Positions 9,668 to 17,618 of a stretch of DNA of 64,000 nucleotides are shown in pieces. Made by a program: the position numbers and the translations under genes. Position 1 is the first letter of the stretch. Each line of letters begins with the position of its first letter. A model generated the notes under the pieces. That model made no database searches. It worked only from the letters and a program-made list of their open reading frames with translations, and had not been told where the DNA came from. Source of the DNA: Marinobacter sp. MDS2 (GTDB taxonomy: Bacteria > Pseudomonadota > Gammaproteobacteria > Pseudomonadales > Oleiphilaceae); the NCBI RefSeq assembly GCF_030718085.1, contig NZ_JAVAJF010000002.1, positions 310,001 to 374,000 of the forward strand. Reading direction: 5' to 3'.

Positions 9668-9683
9668 TTTACGTGCACGTAAA
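9668..9683. promoter_or_regulatory. LiuR-like operator upstream of the LIV-type importer
   Basis: TTTACGTGCACGTAAA is a perfect 16-bp palindrome with the same half-site as the liuR and SDR operators (only the two central bases differ). It lies 51 bp before the first ABC gene, in a 76-bp spacer that also carries AACAATAA at 9711-9718. Confidence 0.8.
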
Positions 9684-9734
9684 TCTAACCTGTGGTTAGT
9701 TCATAAAGACAACAATAAAAAGGTCGAGTGGCTC

Positions 9735-10541
9735 ATGAGTGAACCGTACGTTCTCGAGACCCGCAACCTGATCAAGGAATTCAAGGGCTTCATTGCCGTT
9801 AATGACGTCAATCTGAAGATCCGCCAGGGAGACATCCATGCTCTTATCGGACCTAACGGGGCCGGGAAGACCACGGTGTTCAACTTGCTCACCAAATTCC
9901 TGATCCCCACCCGCGGTCAGATTCTTTACAAGGGTGAAGACATTACGTCGTTGAAATCGCCCGCCATTGCCCGGAAGGGCATCATCCGTTCCTTCCAGAT
10001 TTCTGCTGTATTTCCGCACATGACGGCACTTGAGAATATTCGGGTTGCGCTGCAAACCGCCGAAGGTACGTCCTTCAGCTTTTGGAAAAGCGGCAATTCT
10101 CTGAACAAGCTCAATGAACGCAGTATGGAATTGCTGGAATCGGTTGGTCTGGCGGAATACGCCAATACCACGACCGTAGAGTTGGCCTATGGCCGAAAGC
10201 GGGCGCTGGAACTGGCAACCACTCTGGCAATGGAGCCGGAATTGCTGCTGTTGGATGAACCTACGCAAGGCATGGGCTCCGAGGATGTGGACAGAGTTGT
10301 CGAGCTCGTTCGTAAGGCCGCCCAAGGCCGCACCGTGTTGATGGTGGAACATAACCTCAGCGTGGTGAGCAAATTGTGTGATCGGATCACCGTGCTTGCC
10401 CAAGGTGCTGTTCTGACGGAAGGCGATTATCAGACCGTTTCCGCCGACCCGAAGGTCAGAGAAGTGTATATGGGCAGCGATGGCAGTGGTGAGCGCGGCG
10501 TTGCTGACGCCGAAGATGACAATCTGGAGGCTGCCCAATGA
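9735..10541 (+). CDS. LIV-type ABC transporter ATP-binding protein (LivG-like)
   Basis: A 268-residue ATPase of a branched-chain amino acid/amide-type importer. Walker A is GPNGAGKTT, Walker B LLLLDEPTQGMG, and the H-loop MVEHNLSVV. The usual LSGGQ signature is replaced by LAYGRKRALE, as is normal for LivG proteins. It is the first gene of a five-gene importer operon and overlaps the second ATPase by ATGA. A LiuR-like palindrome in its leader suggests the cargo is a branched-chain amino acid or a related acid; substrate assignment is inference. Confidence 0.93.
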   Translation: MSEPYVLETRNLIKEFKGFIAVNDVNLKIRQGDIHALIGPNGAGKTTVFNLLTKFLIPTRGQILYKGEDITSLKSPAIARKGIIRSFQISAVFPHMTALENIRVALQTAEGTSFSFWKSGNSLNKLNERSMELLESVGLAEYANTTTVELAYGRKRALELATTLAMEPELLLLDEPTQGMGSEDVDRVVELVRKAAQGRTVLMVEHNLSVVSKLCDRITVLAQGAVLTEGDYQTVSADPKVREVYMGSDGSGERGVADAEDDNLEAAQ

Positions 10542-11248
10542 GTCGCGATTATGAACAACTGCGCCTTTCAGGGCTGCACGCTTTTTACGGCGAATCGCAC
10601 ATTCTGCACGGCATCGACATGGTGGTGAATCGAGGCGAGCTGGTGACCTTGCTTGGCCGCAATGGTGCAGGGCGAAGTACTACCCTGAAGGCCATCATGA
10701 ACATGGTGGGACGGCGTACCGGCACTATTTCGATCAACGGCGAAGACACCATGCGGTGCGCACCTCACCACATTGCCCGGTTGGGCGTGGGGTATTGTCC
10801 TGAACACAGGGGCATCTTCGCGTCGCTCAGCGTGCAGGAGAACCTGACGCTGCCGCCGGTTGTTAGGAGTGGCGGGCTAAGCCTGGAAGAAATTTACAGC
10901 ATGTTCCCGAATCTTTACGAGCGCCGGTTCAGTCAAGGTACCAAACTATCGGGAGGTGAGCAGCAAATGCTGGCTATGGCGCGAATTCTGCGCACGGGGG
11001 CCAACATGCTGTTGCTGGACGAAATCACTGAAGGGCTTGCACCCGTCATCGTCGAAAAACTCGGTGAAGTGTTAATCGCGCTTAAAAATAAAGGCCTGAC
11101 CATCGTTCTGGTCGAGCAAAACTTCCATTTTGCAGCGCCGCTGGCCGACCGGCATTACGTGATGGAGCATGGCCAAATTGTAGAAGAAATTCACGCCAAC
11201 GAACTTGCTGCCAAGCAGTCGGTGCTGGATGGCTATCTGGGGGTCTGA
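10538..11248 (+). CDS. LIV-type ABC transporter ATP-binding protein (LivF-like), Arg in Walker A
   Basis: A 236-residue second ATPase of the importer. Signature LSGGEQQMLAMAR and Walker B MLLLDEITEGLAP are intact. Walker A reads GRNGAGRSTT, so the invariant Lys is Arg. Similar substitutions appear to occur in some LivF-like subfamilies, and the other ATPase of the pair keeps its Lys, so this subunit may contribute a weak or degenerate site. The start overlaps the preceding gene by 4 bp. Confidence 0.92.
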   Translation: MSRDYEQLRLSGLHAFYGESHILHGIDMVVNRGELVTLLGRNGAGRSTTLKAIMNMVGRRTGTISINGEDTMRCAPHHIARLGVGYCPEHRGIFASLSVQENLTLPPVVRSGGLSLEEIYSMFPNLYERRFSQGTKLSGGEQQMLAMARILRTGANMLLLDEITEGLAPVIVEKLGEVLIALKNKGLTIVLVEQNFHFAAPLADRHYVMEHGQIVEEIHANELAAKQSVLDGYLGV

Positions 11249-11320
11249 ACCCGGAAAGATCGAGAGCAACAAAAGCAACAACAAAACGAACCAATGCAAG
11301 ACAGTATCGGAGATATAACA

Positions 11321-12532
11321 ATGACAATGATGAAAAAGCTTCTTGCTTCAGCCGTTGCATCAGCTTTGATGGTGGGCGGCGCCCAGGCAGACATCTCGAA
11401 CAACACGGTAAAGATCGGCTATCTGGCTGATATGTCTGGCACCTACCGCGATCTGGCTGGCCCGAATGGCTTGAAAGCACTGGAAATGGCCATCAAAGAT
11501 TTCGGCGGCAAGGTGAACGGTGCCAAGATTGAAGTGGTGAGCGCCGACGACCGCAACAGTCCGGACACCTCTTCAAGCACGGTTAGACGCTGGGTTGAGA
11601 ATGAAGATGTCGATCTGGTTGCCGGTATGGTGGCATCCTCGGTATCAATTGCCGTCAGTAAGATTCTGGAAGAGAACGATCGGCTAGGAATTATTTCCGG
11701 CTCGGCGGCCTCAAGCATCACTAACGAGCACTGCACGCCCAACCACATTCACTACGTTTACGACACCTATCCGCTGGCCAACGGTACCGCCAGTGCCGTG
11801 GTCAAAGAAGGCGGCAAGACCTGGTACATGCTGACCGCTGACTACGCCTTTGGCCATGCGTTGGAGAGTGACGTCCGGCAGGTCGTTGAGGCAAACGGCG
11901 GTGAGGTAATCGGAGCGGTGCGCCACCCGTTCCCGACCCAGGATTTCTCATCCTTTATTCTGCAGGCACAGGCTTCAGGTGCAGATGTGGTGGGCTTGGC
12001 GAACGCCGGTTCTGACACCACCAACGCCATCACCACCGCCAGTGAATTCGGGTTGACTCAGTCTGGCCAAACCCTCGCTGCACTGTTGCTGTTCCTGACC
12101 GACGTTCACGCACTGGGCGCTGAAACGGCACAGGGTATCCAGCTGACAACGGGTTGGTACTGGGACATGAACACTGAAACCCGTGAATGGTCTGATCGCT
12201 TCATGGAAGAAACCGGTGTACGCCCGACCATGGTTCACGCCGGTATCTATTCCAGTACTCTGCATTACCTGAATTCGGTGGCGGCAGCGGGTTCTGACGA
12301 TGCGCAGACCGTGCGCAAGCAGATGATGGATATGCCGATTAATGACATGTTTGCCAAGAACGGCAAGATCCGTGTCGATGGCCGCATGGTGCACGATATG
12401 TATCTTGCGGAAGTAAAAACGCCGGCGGAATCCAAGTCCGAATGGGATCTGTACAAAATCCTGAGAACCATTCCGGCTGATGAAGCATACCGCCCGCTGT
12501 CGGAGAGCAAGTGCAAACTGGTGAATATGTAA
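11321..12532 (+). CDS. LIV-type ABC transporter substrate-binding protein
   Basis: A 403-residue periplasmic binding protein (Peripla_BP_6 type). An N-terminal signal peptide is visible (MMKKLLASAVASALMVGGAQA, cleavage after AQA near residue 23). The mature protein starts DISNNTVKIGYLADMSGTY, the classic first strand of LivK-like proteins. The ATG at 11321 is chosen because it has CGGAG 8 nt upstream and begins the signal peptide; an in-frame ATG at 11294 would add a charged extension. AACAACAA lies at 11277-11284. The ligand cannot be read from the sequence. Confidence 0.92.
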   Translation: MTMMKKLLASAVASALMVGGAQADISNNTVKIGYLADMSGTYRDLAGPNGLKALEMAIKDFGGKVNGAKIEVVSADDRNSPDTSSSTVRRWVENEDVDLVAGMVASSVSIAVSKILEENDRLGIISGSAASSITNEHCTPNHIHYVYDTYPLANGTASAVVKEGGKTWYMLTADYAFGHALESDVRQVVEANGGEVIGAVRHPFPTQDFSSFILQAQASGADVVGLANAGSDTTNAITTASEFGLTQSGQTLAALLLFLTDVHALGAETAQGIQLTTGWYWDMNTETREWSDRFMEETGVRPTMVHAGIYSSTLHYLNSVAAAGSDDAQTVRKQMMDMPINDMFAKNGKIRVDGRMVHDMYLAEVKTPAESKSEWDLYKILRTIPADEAYRPLSESKCKLVNM

Positions 12533-12544
12533 GTCGCCAAACGG

Positions 12545-12579
12545 TGTCCGGCCAGCCTCATTGCAGGCTTCGCCGGACA
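12545..12579 (+). repeat. Intercistronic stem-loop after the binding-protein gene
   Basis: TGTCCGGC (12545-12552) pairs with GCCGGACA (12572-12579), with an inner AGCCT/AGGCT stem and no following U-run. Such hairpins behind binding-protein genes commonly protect the upstream mRNA, so that the binding protein is made in excess over the permeases. Confidence 0.6.
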
Positions 12580-12637
12580 GCGATCGGTTGATTGACAGAA
12601 TAACAACAACGCCTGCACTGCTTGTGGAGTAAGCAAT

Positions 12638-13525
12638 ATGACCATGATTTTCGGCGTCCCCCTTGCTGTGCTTTCCGGCCAGCTATTGATCGGCGTTATC
12701 AACGGCGCTTTTTACGCCCTGTTGAGCCTTGGCCTCGCAGTCATTTTTGGCCTTTTGAAGATTATTAACTTTGCCCACGGTGCCATGTACATGCTTGGTG
12801 CTTTGGTGACCGTCGTTCTATTCGATCTGATGGGAGTCAACTACTGGGTAGCACTCTTCGTTGCCCCGTTGCTGGTGGGTGCCTTCGGCATACTCATCGA
12901 ATATTTTTTGCTTCGGCGCATCGCCGGTCAGGATCATATCTACAGTCTGCTCCTGACATTCGGTGTCGCGCTGATTATTCAGGGCGTGTTAACCAACATC
13001 TACGGCGTATCGGGCTTGCGGTATTCCATGCCAGACTTGTTTAAAGGAGGCATCAATCTCGGCTTCATGTTTTTGCCCTACTATCGAGCGTGGGTAATCG
13101 TAGTGGCCTTGCTGGTGTGCTTCGGAACCTGGTTCGTCATCGAGAAAACCAAACTTGGTGCCTATCTGCGAGCCGGCACAGAAGACTCTCAGCTCATGCA
13201 GGGCTTTGGTATCAACGTACCGCTTCTGGTCAGTCTGACCTACGGATTTGGTGTGATGCTGGCCGCCTTCGCGGGTGTGCTTGCAGCGCCTATATACTCA
13301 GTAACGCCGGTGATGGGCTCCAATACACTCATTGTGGTGTTTGCGGTGGTGGTTATCGGTGGCATGGGGTCCATTGGCGGCGCCATCATCACGGGTATCC
13401 TGATGGGGGTTATTGAAGGCTTAACCAAAACCTTCTATCCGCCTGCGTCCTCGGCTGTCATCTTCCTTGTGATGGTTGTTGTACTGATGTTCCGCCCCAA
13501 CGGCCTGTTCGGTAAGGAGGCATAG
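12638..13525 (+). CDS. LIV-type ABC transporter permease (LivH-like)
   Basis: A 295-residue inner-membrane permease with about eight hydrophobic segments. The LivH hallmarks are the N-terminal GVINGAFYALLSLGLAVIFG followed by NFAHGAMYMLGA, and the C-terminal GGMGSIGGAIITGILMGV loop that contacts the ATPases. AACAACAA lies 29 nt before the ATG. It pairs with the LivM-like gene that starts 3 bp after its stop. Confidence 0.93.
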   Translation: MTMIFGVPLAVLSGQLLIGVINGAFYALLSLGLAVIFGLLKIINFAHGAMYMLGALVTVVLFDLMGVNYWVALFVAPLLVGAFGILIEYFLLRRIAGQDHIYSLLLTFGVALIIQGVLTNIYGVSGLRYSMPDLFKGGINLGFMFLPYYRAWVIVVALLVCFGTWFVIEKTKLGAYLRAGTEDSQLMQGFGINVPLLVSLTYGFGVMLAAFAGVLAAPIYSVTPVMGSNTLIVVFAVVVIGGMGSIGGAIITGILMGVIEGLTKTFYPPASSAVIFLVMVVVLMFRPNGLFGKEA

Positions 13526-13527
13526 CC

Positions 13528-14523
13528 GTGAATAACTCTGTTAACTCTGCCGACATCCACAAGGTCATTGTTGAGCAACAAAAAGCCCAGGACCGCAAGA
13601 AGATGATGGTGAACGGCGTCTTGCTGTTGCTGTTGCTGGCAGCGCCTTTCGCTTTTTACCCCGTGTTTTTGATGAAAATCCTGTGCTTCGCGCTGTTCGC
13701 AGTGGCCTTCAACTTGTTGTTCGGGTTCACCGGCTTGTTGTCGTTTGGCCATGCTGCATTCCTGGCGACCGGCGGATACACCACCGGTTATCTGTTAAGC
13801 CATTATTCCGGGCTGACGACCGAGGTGGGGATCATCGCCGGTACCTTAGCGGCAACGGTGATGGGTACGGCGTTCGCGTTGCTGTCCATTCGCCGGCAGG
13901 GCATCTACTTTGCGATGGTCACGCTGGCGTTGGCGCAACTCGTGTTCTTCTTCTACGTACAGTCGGATTTCACCGGAGGTGAAGACGGCATGCACGGTAT
14001 TCCGCGAGGCAAACTACTCGGGGTGCTCGATCTGGAAGACAACCTGAACATGTATTACTTCGTGCTGGCGGTCTTCATTGGCTGTTATCTTTTGGTGCAG
14101 CGCATTGTCAGTAGCCCTTACGGTCAGGTGCTGAAGGCGATCAAACAAAACGAGCCGCGCGCGGTATCGCTCGGCTACAACGTGGATCGCTATAAAATCC
14201 TCGCCTTCGTGATCTCGGCGGCACTGGCCGGACTGGCCGGTTCCATGAAGTCTGTGGTGTTCCAGCTTGCCTCCCTGAACGACGCTCACTGGCACATGTC
14301 GGGTGAAGTCATCCTGATGACGCTGGTTGGCGGCATGGGCACACTGCTTGGCCCCGTTGTTGGCGCTACCTTCGTGGTCAACGTCGAATATCAGTTGGCC
14401 CAGGGGCCGCTTCGGGATTGGGTAGACCCGATTCTTGGCGGCATCTTCGTGCTCACCGTACTGGCTTTCCGAAGCGGTATCGTGGGTGAGATTCAGAAGT
14501 TCATGAAGAAAAATCTTGGCTAA
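13528..14523 (+). CDS. LIV-type ABC transporter permease (LivM-like)
   Basis: A 331-residue permease with a longer hydrophilic N-terminus of about 30 residues, then multiple membrane segments. LivM signatures: FNLLFGFTGLLSFGHAAFLA, SPYGQVLKAIKQNEPRAVSLG and LVGGMGTLLGPVVGA. It starts with GTG; a strong GTAAGGAGG lies at the end of the previous gene. It completes the importer (two ATPases, binding protein, two permeases). Confidence 0.93.
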   Translation: MNNSVNSADIHKVIVEQQKAQDRKKMMVNGVLLLLLLAAPFAFYPVFLMKILCFALFAVAFNLLFGFTGLLSFGHAAFLATGGYTTGYLLSHYSGLTTEVGIIAGTLAATVMGTAFALLSIRRQGIYFAMVTLALAQLVFFFYVQSDFTGGEDGMHGIPRGKLLGVLDLEDNLNMYYFVLAVFIGCYLLVQRIVSSPYGQVLKAIKQNEPRAVSLGYNVDRYKILAFVISAALAGLAGSMKSVVFQLASLNDAHWHMSGEVILMTLVGGMGTLLGPVVGATFVVNVEYQLAQGPLRDWVDPILGGIFVLTVLAFRSGIVGEIQKFMKKNLG

Positions 14524-14917
14524 ATGAAGCTGTTCTGACCTCTCCGGCACGCAATGGTGTGCCGTTGGGGCAGAGCCACCCCGCAATCCCCCTCTGTGCA
14601 ACGATCGACACCTGCCCAATTCACGGAATTATATGAACGCGTTCGCAAAACCCCGTCAACCTCGCAGAAAGCATTGCTAACCTTCTGATAAGTTTAAAAA
14701 ATTAAATCACGGCCACGGGAGTTATACGCCCGGGTTTAGGGGCGTTAGTGGCTTGAAAGGGGGCGTTAACTCCGAGTGCTGCCTCGGAGAGTTTTGGTAA
14801 GGTTATGAATTTCATTGATAGATCTGACCTTTCCGATGCCAGCGTGAATGGAGTTTTACGAATGAGTGAACTACGAGCGCGTTCGTATAATTAGCTGTTA
14901 TGCACAGGGAGAGATGA
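14524..14917. other. 394-bp gene-free spacer with inverted-repeat, MITE-like element
   Basis: No credible ORF is seen. A 21-nt sequence at 14627-14647 recurs inverted at 14872-14892 (18 of 21 identical), bounding a 266-bp segment. Inside are a hairpin ACGCCC/GGGCGT near 14726-14745, two GGGCGTTA motifs, and a terminator-like hairpin CTCCGAG/CTCGGAG (14770-14789) followed by AGTTTT. The right arm touches GCTGTTATGCA (14894-14904), which recurs inverted at 17462-17472. The layout suggests a small non-autonomous element or the remains of a recombination site, but no transposase or integrase is present. Confidence 0.5.
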
Positions 14918-15451
14918 GTGCCATTGTTTGAAACAGAGAGGTTGATTGCAAGGAAGCTGTCCCATCAAGACGTTCCGGCGCTCACCGCAATGCTCAGTGA
15001 TCCAGAAGTCATGAAGTTCTCCGTCCGCGGAGTTTGTGACGAAGAAGCTACCCGAAAATTCGTTGATTGGTGCCTTGAGTGTTACGCCTCTCATGGAATA
15101 GGGCCATGGGCATTGTGTGAGAAAGAATCAGGGAGTTTTATCGGCTTCTGTGGCGTTGGGCCGGAGTTGGTTGGCGATGTTGAGGAGATCAACCTAGGTT
15201 ATCGTCTGGCGCGCAGGTTCTGGCATCAGGGGTATGCAACAGAAGCTGTAAAAGGTGTTCTCCAGTATGCTTTCGACCAAAAACACTGCGAGTCGGTAAT
15301 TGTTATTATCGAGCCGGAGCATACAGCTTCGGTCAGGGTCACGGAGAAGGTCGGGTTCGAAGATTATACGATTCGAGAGTTCCATGCCCGACCTGTGCGG
15401 GTGTATCGAATGTCGTGCGACGACTGGGCACGGCATAACATATTGTTGTAG
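14918..15451 (+). CDS. GNAT-family N-acetyltransferase
   Basis: A 177-residue RimJ/RimL-type acetyltransferase. It has the N-terminal LFETERLIARKL strand, the acetyl-CoA region NLGYRLARRFWHQGYATEAV (motif A, Q/RxxGxG/A-like) and the terminal NxxSxxVxEKVGF-like ASVRVTEKVGFEDY. A GTG start is used, with AGGGAGAG a few bases upstream. It opens an accessory patch unrelated to the BCAA genes on its left. The substrate is unknown. Confidence 0.88.
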   Translation: MPLFETERLIARKLSHQDVPALTAMLSDPEVMKFSVRGVCDEEATRKFVDWCLECYASHGIGPWALCEKESGSFIGFCGVGPELVGDVEEINLGYRLARRFWHQGYATEAVKGVLQYAFDQKHCESVIVIIEPEHTASVRVTEKVGFEDYTIREFHARPVRVYRMSCDDWARHNILL

Positions 15452-15537
15452 TGCGTTCTGGCCAGCTGGTGCTCCACCGGATGCCCCTGTCGGGCGGCCG
15501 CTTAGCTTGTTGGTATGAGGAAAAAAGGAGAACAACA

Positions 15538-15885
15538 ATGGAGTATGTAGAAGGATTCGTTGCCGCAGTGCCCACGAAAAATAAAGATGAATACATCCGC
15601 CACGCAACCGAAGCAGCGCAGCTATTTAAAGAACATGGCGCAATTCGTTTGGTCGAATGTTGGGGTGATGACATACCGCCAGGAGAGCAGACTTCGTTTC
15701 CCAAAGCAGTCCAATGCCGTGAGGACGAAACCGTGGTTTTTTCATGGGTAACCTGGCCCTCAAGACAAGTTAGGGACGCTGGCATGAAAGCACTTCAAGA
15801 AGACCCGAGAATGCAGGATAACCCCATGCCATTTGATGGAAGCCGGTTGATTTACGGCGGCTTCGAGATAATAGTGGACCAATAG
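15538..15885 (+). CDS. DUF1428 family protein (YbaA-like)
   Basis: A 115-residue dimeric ferredoxin-like-fold protein of unknown function. It carries the family pattern YVEGFVAAVPTKNKDEYI, VECWGDDIPPGE, FSWVTWPSRQVRDAG and NPMPFDGSRLIYGGFE. The ATG at 15538 is preceded by AAAAAAGGAG with 8-nt spacing. The longer in-frame start at 15451 lies in the end of the GNAT gene and would add 29 non-family residues. Members are often found as lone small genes in variable regions, as here. Confidence 0.88.
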   Translation: MEYVEGFVAAVPTKNKDEYIRHATEAAQLFKEHGAIRLVECWGDDIPPGEQTSFPKAVQCREDETVVFSWVTWPSRQVRDAGMKALQEDPRMQDNPMPFDGSRLIYGGFEIIVDQ

Positions 15886-15968
15886 GGGTGACTGCCAGAT
15901 TGAGCTACCATCCTATAACCAGTGGCTGTTGGTGAACGTGCCTGCGCTGCATCATTGACGGGGGGCCA

Positions 15969-16709
15969 ATGAGAATAGGCTTGATGATCATTTTAGCTTT
16001 GTGGACCCTTTCAGCAGCGTCCCAATCGCTACGGATTATGGGCGCAGACGATGGTTTTCTGCCGTTTTACTATGGTAAAGATCTAAACAAAGGCATTTTT
16101 GTTGAGGCGATGAACGAATTTGCCTCGAAGACGGGCATTTCGGCCGAATTTCGTGTGATGGCCCGTAAACGCCAAGCCTGGGCCTTGGAACAAGGGCTTG
16201 CCAATGCTGTTTTCGCTAACCCACGATGGATGCCAGCGCCCGAACGAATGCACGCCGTTGGGCCAGTGTTAACCTGGCGTGACCGTGTGTACGCGCAACC
16301 CGGCCTGCAGCCAAATTCATTCGATGATCTTCAGGGGCGCATTTGTCTGCGGAAATGGTTTGTCTACAGTGACCAACTAGACCGAAGGATCGGTACCGAC
16401 CTGGTGCGCCTTAACGCAAACAATGTCCAGCATATGCTTCGCATGTTTCTGCTCAAACGTTGTGATTACGTTGTGATGAATGAAATGGAGTTCCGGTTTC
16501 TGGCGCTGCAGGGAAATTTCGATGAAACACTCTACACCACGGACTTGGTAGACGCTGAATGGCCGGTCTATCTTGGTATCCTGAAAACCGAAGCGGCTCT
16601 GATTGAAGCTGCTGAAGCTTTCTTCGCGAACCACAAGATCGACGTGGAGGCCATGTTGCCCACACTGCCACCGCCAGATCGGCCCATTTTGATTCAGTTG
16701 AACAAGTAG
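15969..16709 (+). CDS. Periplasmic solute-binding domain protein (SBP_bac_3-like)
   Basis: A 246-residue protein with an N-terminal signal peptide (MRIGLMIILALWTLSAASQS) and a type II periplasmic binding fold pattern: LRIMGADDGFLPFYY, a lobe-1 stretch with GILKTEAALIEAAEAF late in the chain, and a central NSFDDLQGRICLRKW. There are no permease or ATPase genes beside it, so it is an orphan binding protein, perhaps a sensor-type or degenerate member. Ligand unknown. Confidence 0.75.
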   Translation: MRIGLMIILALWTLSAASQSLRIMGADDGFLPFYYGKDLNKGIFVEAMNEFASKTGISAEFRVMARKRQAWALEQGLANAVFANPRWMPAPERMHAVGPVLTWRDRVYAQPGLQPNSFDDLQGRICLRKWFVYSDQLDRRIGTDLVRLNANNVQHMLRMFLLKRCDYVVMNEMEFRFLALQGNFDETLYTTDLVDAEWPVYLGILKTEAALIEAAEAFFANHKIDVEAMLPTLPPPDRPILIQLNK

Positions 16710-16790
16710 GGTAGTGAATGGATTTCATGTCGGTTGAACTTAACAATAGAGTAAAGCCGACTGAGGCAACGCAGACTAAGGAGGGTCATT

Positions 16791-17468
16791 TTGGAGTTAG
16801 CTAATGTTGTGCCGTGGGGGCGATCGCTAAAGGAATATAGGGCGATGTTTGAGCTATCGAATGATGACTTGAACACGAGAATTCTAGGTTGCGGCGATGG
16901 CCCGGCCAGCTTCAATGCTGAGGCGACAGCGCAAGGCTGCGAAGTCATCTCATGTGACCCGGTCTATCAATTCAAAGTTGAGGAAGTGCGTCGCCGAATC
17001 GACCAAGTGTACCCGGAAATCATGGCCAAGATGCAACAAGCCGAAGACGGATATATTTGGGACGAGCTCGATAGCGTTGAGCAGCTTGGCCAAGTTCGGA
17101 TGAACGCTATGTCGAGGTTCCTGTCTGATTTTGATGATGGTTACCGACAAGGGCGTTACGTATCAGCGTCCTTGCCTACGCTGCCATTCGCGGACGCGGA
17201 GTTTGATCTGGCACTCTGCTCTCACTTTCTTTTTCTCTACAGTGACCATGTGGACGCGGAAACCCACCTCGCATCAATGCGGGAGTTGTGCAGAGTTGCC
17301 TCGGAGGTTCGCGTCTTTCCTGTTGCCTCGCTGGACGGAAAAGCCTCAAAGCACCTGGATTCCGTTATCTCGGCATTATCTGTAGATGGAGTTGCTGTTT
17401 CGTTGCAGCCTGTCAGCTATCGTTTTCAAAAAGGCGCCACTGAGATGTTGGTGGCAAAGTCTGCATAA
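16791..17468 (+). CDS. SAM-dependent methyltransferase, class I
   Basis: A 225-residue protein with motif I ILGCGDGPASFNAEA, an acidic end of strand 2 (VISCDPVY), and a post-motif LPFADAEFDLALCSHFLFLY characteristic of Rossmann methyltransferases. It starts with TTG, with AAGGAGGG 5 nt upstream, an unusually strong site that compensates for the rare start codon. It ends the accessory patch; its stop codon lies inside the inverted 11-mer TGCATAACAGC. The substrate is unknown. Confidence 0.85.
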   Translation: MELANVVPWGRSLKEYRAMFELSNDDLNTRILGCGDGPASFNAEATAQGCEVISCDPVYQFKVEEVRRRIDQVYPEIMAKMQQAEDGYIWDELDSVEQLGQVRMNAMSRFLSDFDDGYRQGRYVSASLPTLPFADAEFDLALCSHFLFLYSDHVDAETHLASMRELCRVASEVRVFPVASLDGKASKHLDSVISALSVDGVAVSLQPVSYRFQKGATEMLVAKSA

Positions 17469-17572
17469 CAGCACCCGCGGCGAATTCTTACTACGGACCT
17501 ATCGGGTATAAGCACAATGACCGTTGCTGGGTTCTGGAGCCGGGGATAAAGCCCGAGAAACGTTGAACCAAC

Positions 17573-17602
17573 AAAAACCGGGAGCCACGGCTCCCGGTTT
17601 TT
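17573..17602. terminator. Bidirectional terminator
   Basis: ACCGGGAGCC and GGCTCCCGGT form a 10-bp stem with A-run and T-run on the two sides, between the convergent methyltransferase and SCFA-permease genes. It can terminate both strands. Confidence 0.9.
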
Positions 17603-17618
17603 GTCTACGCAAGGCCTA

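Noticed and set aside
14524..14917. Integron attC site next to the GNAT gene
   Set aside because: GGGCGTTA motifs and inverted repeats are suggestive, but the paired R and L boxes of attC could not be aligned, and no attC separates the four following genes; no integrase is present.
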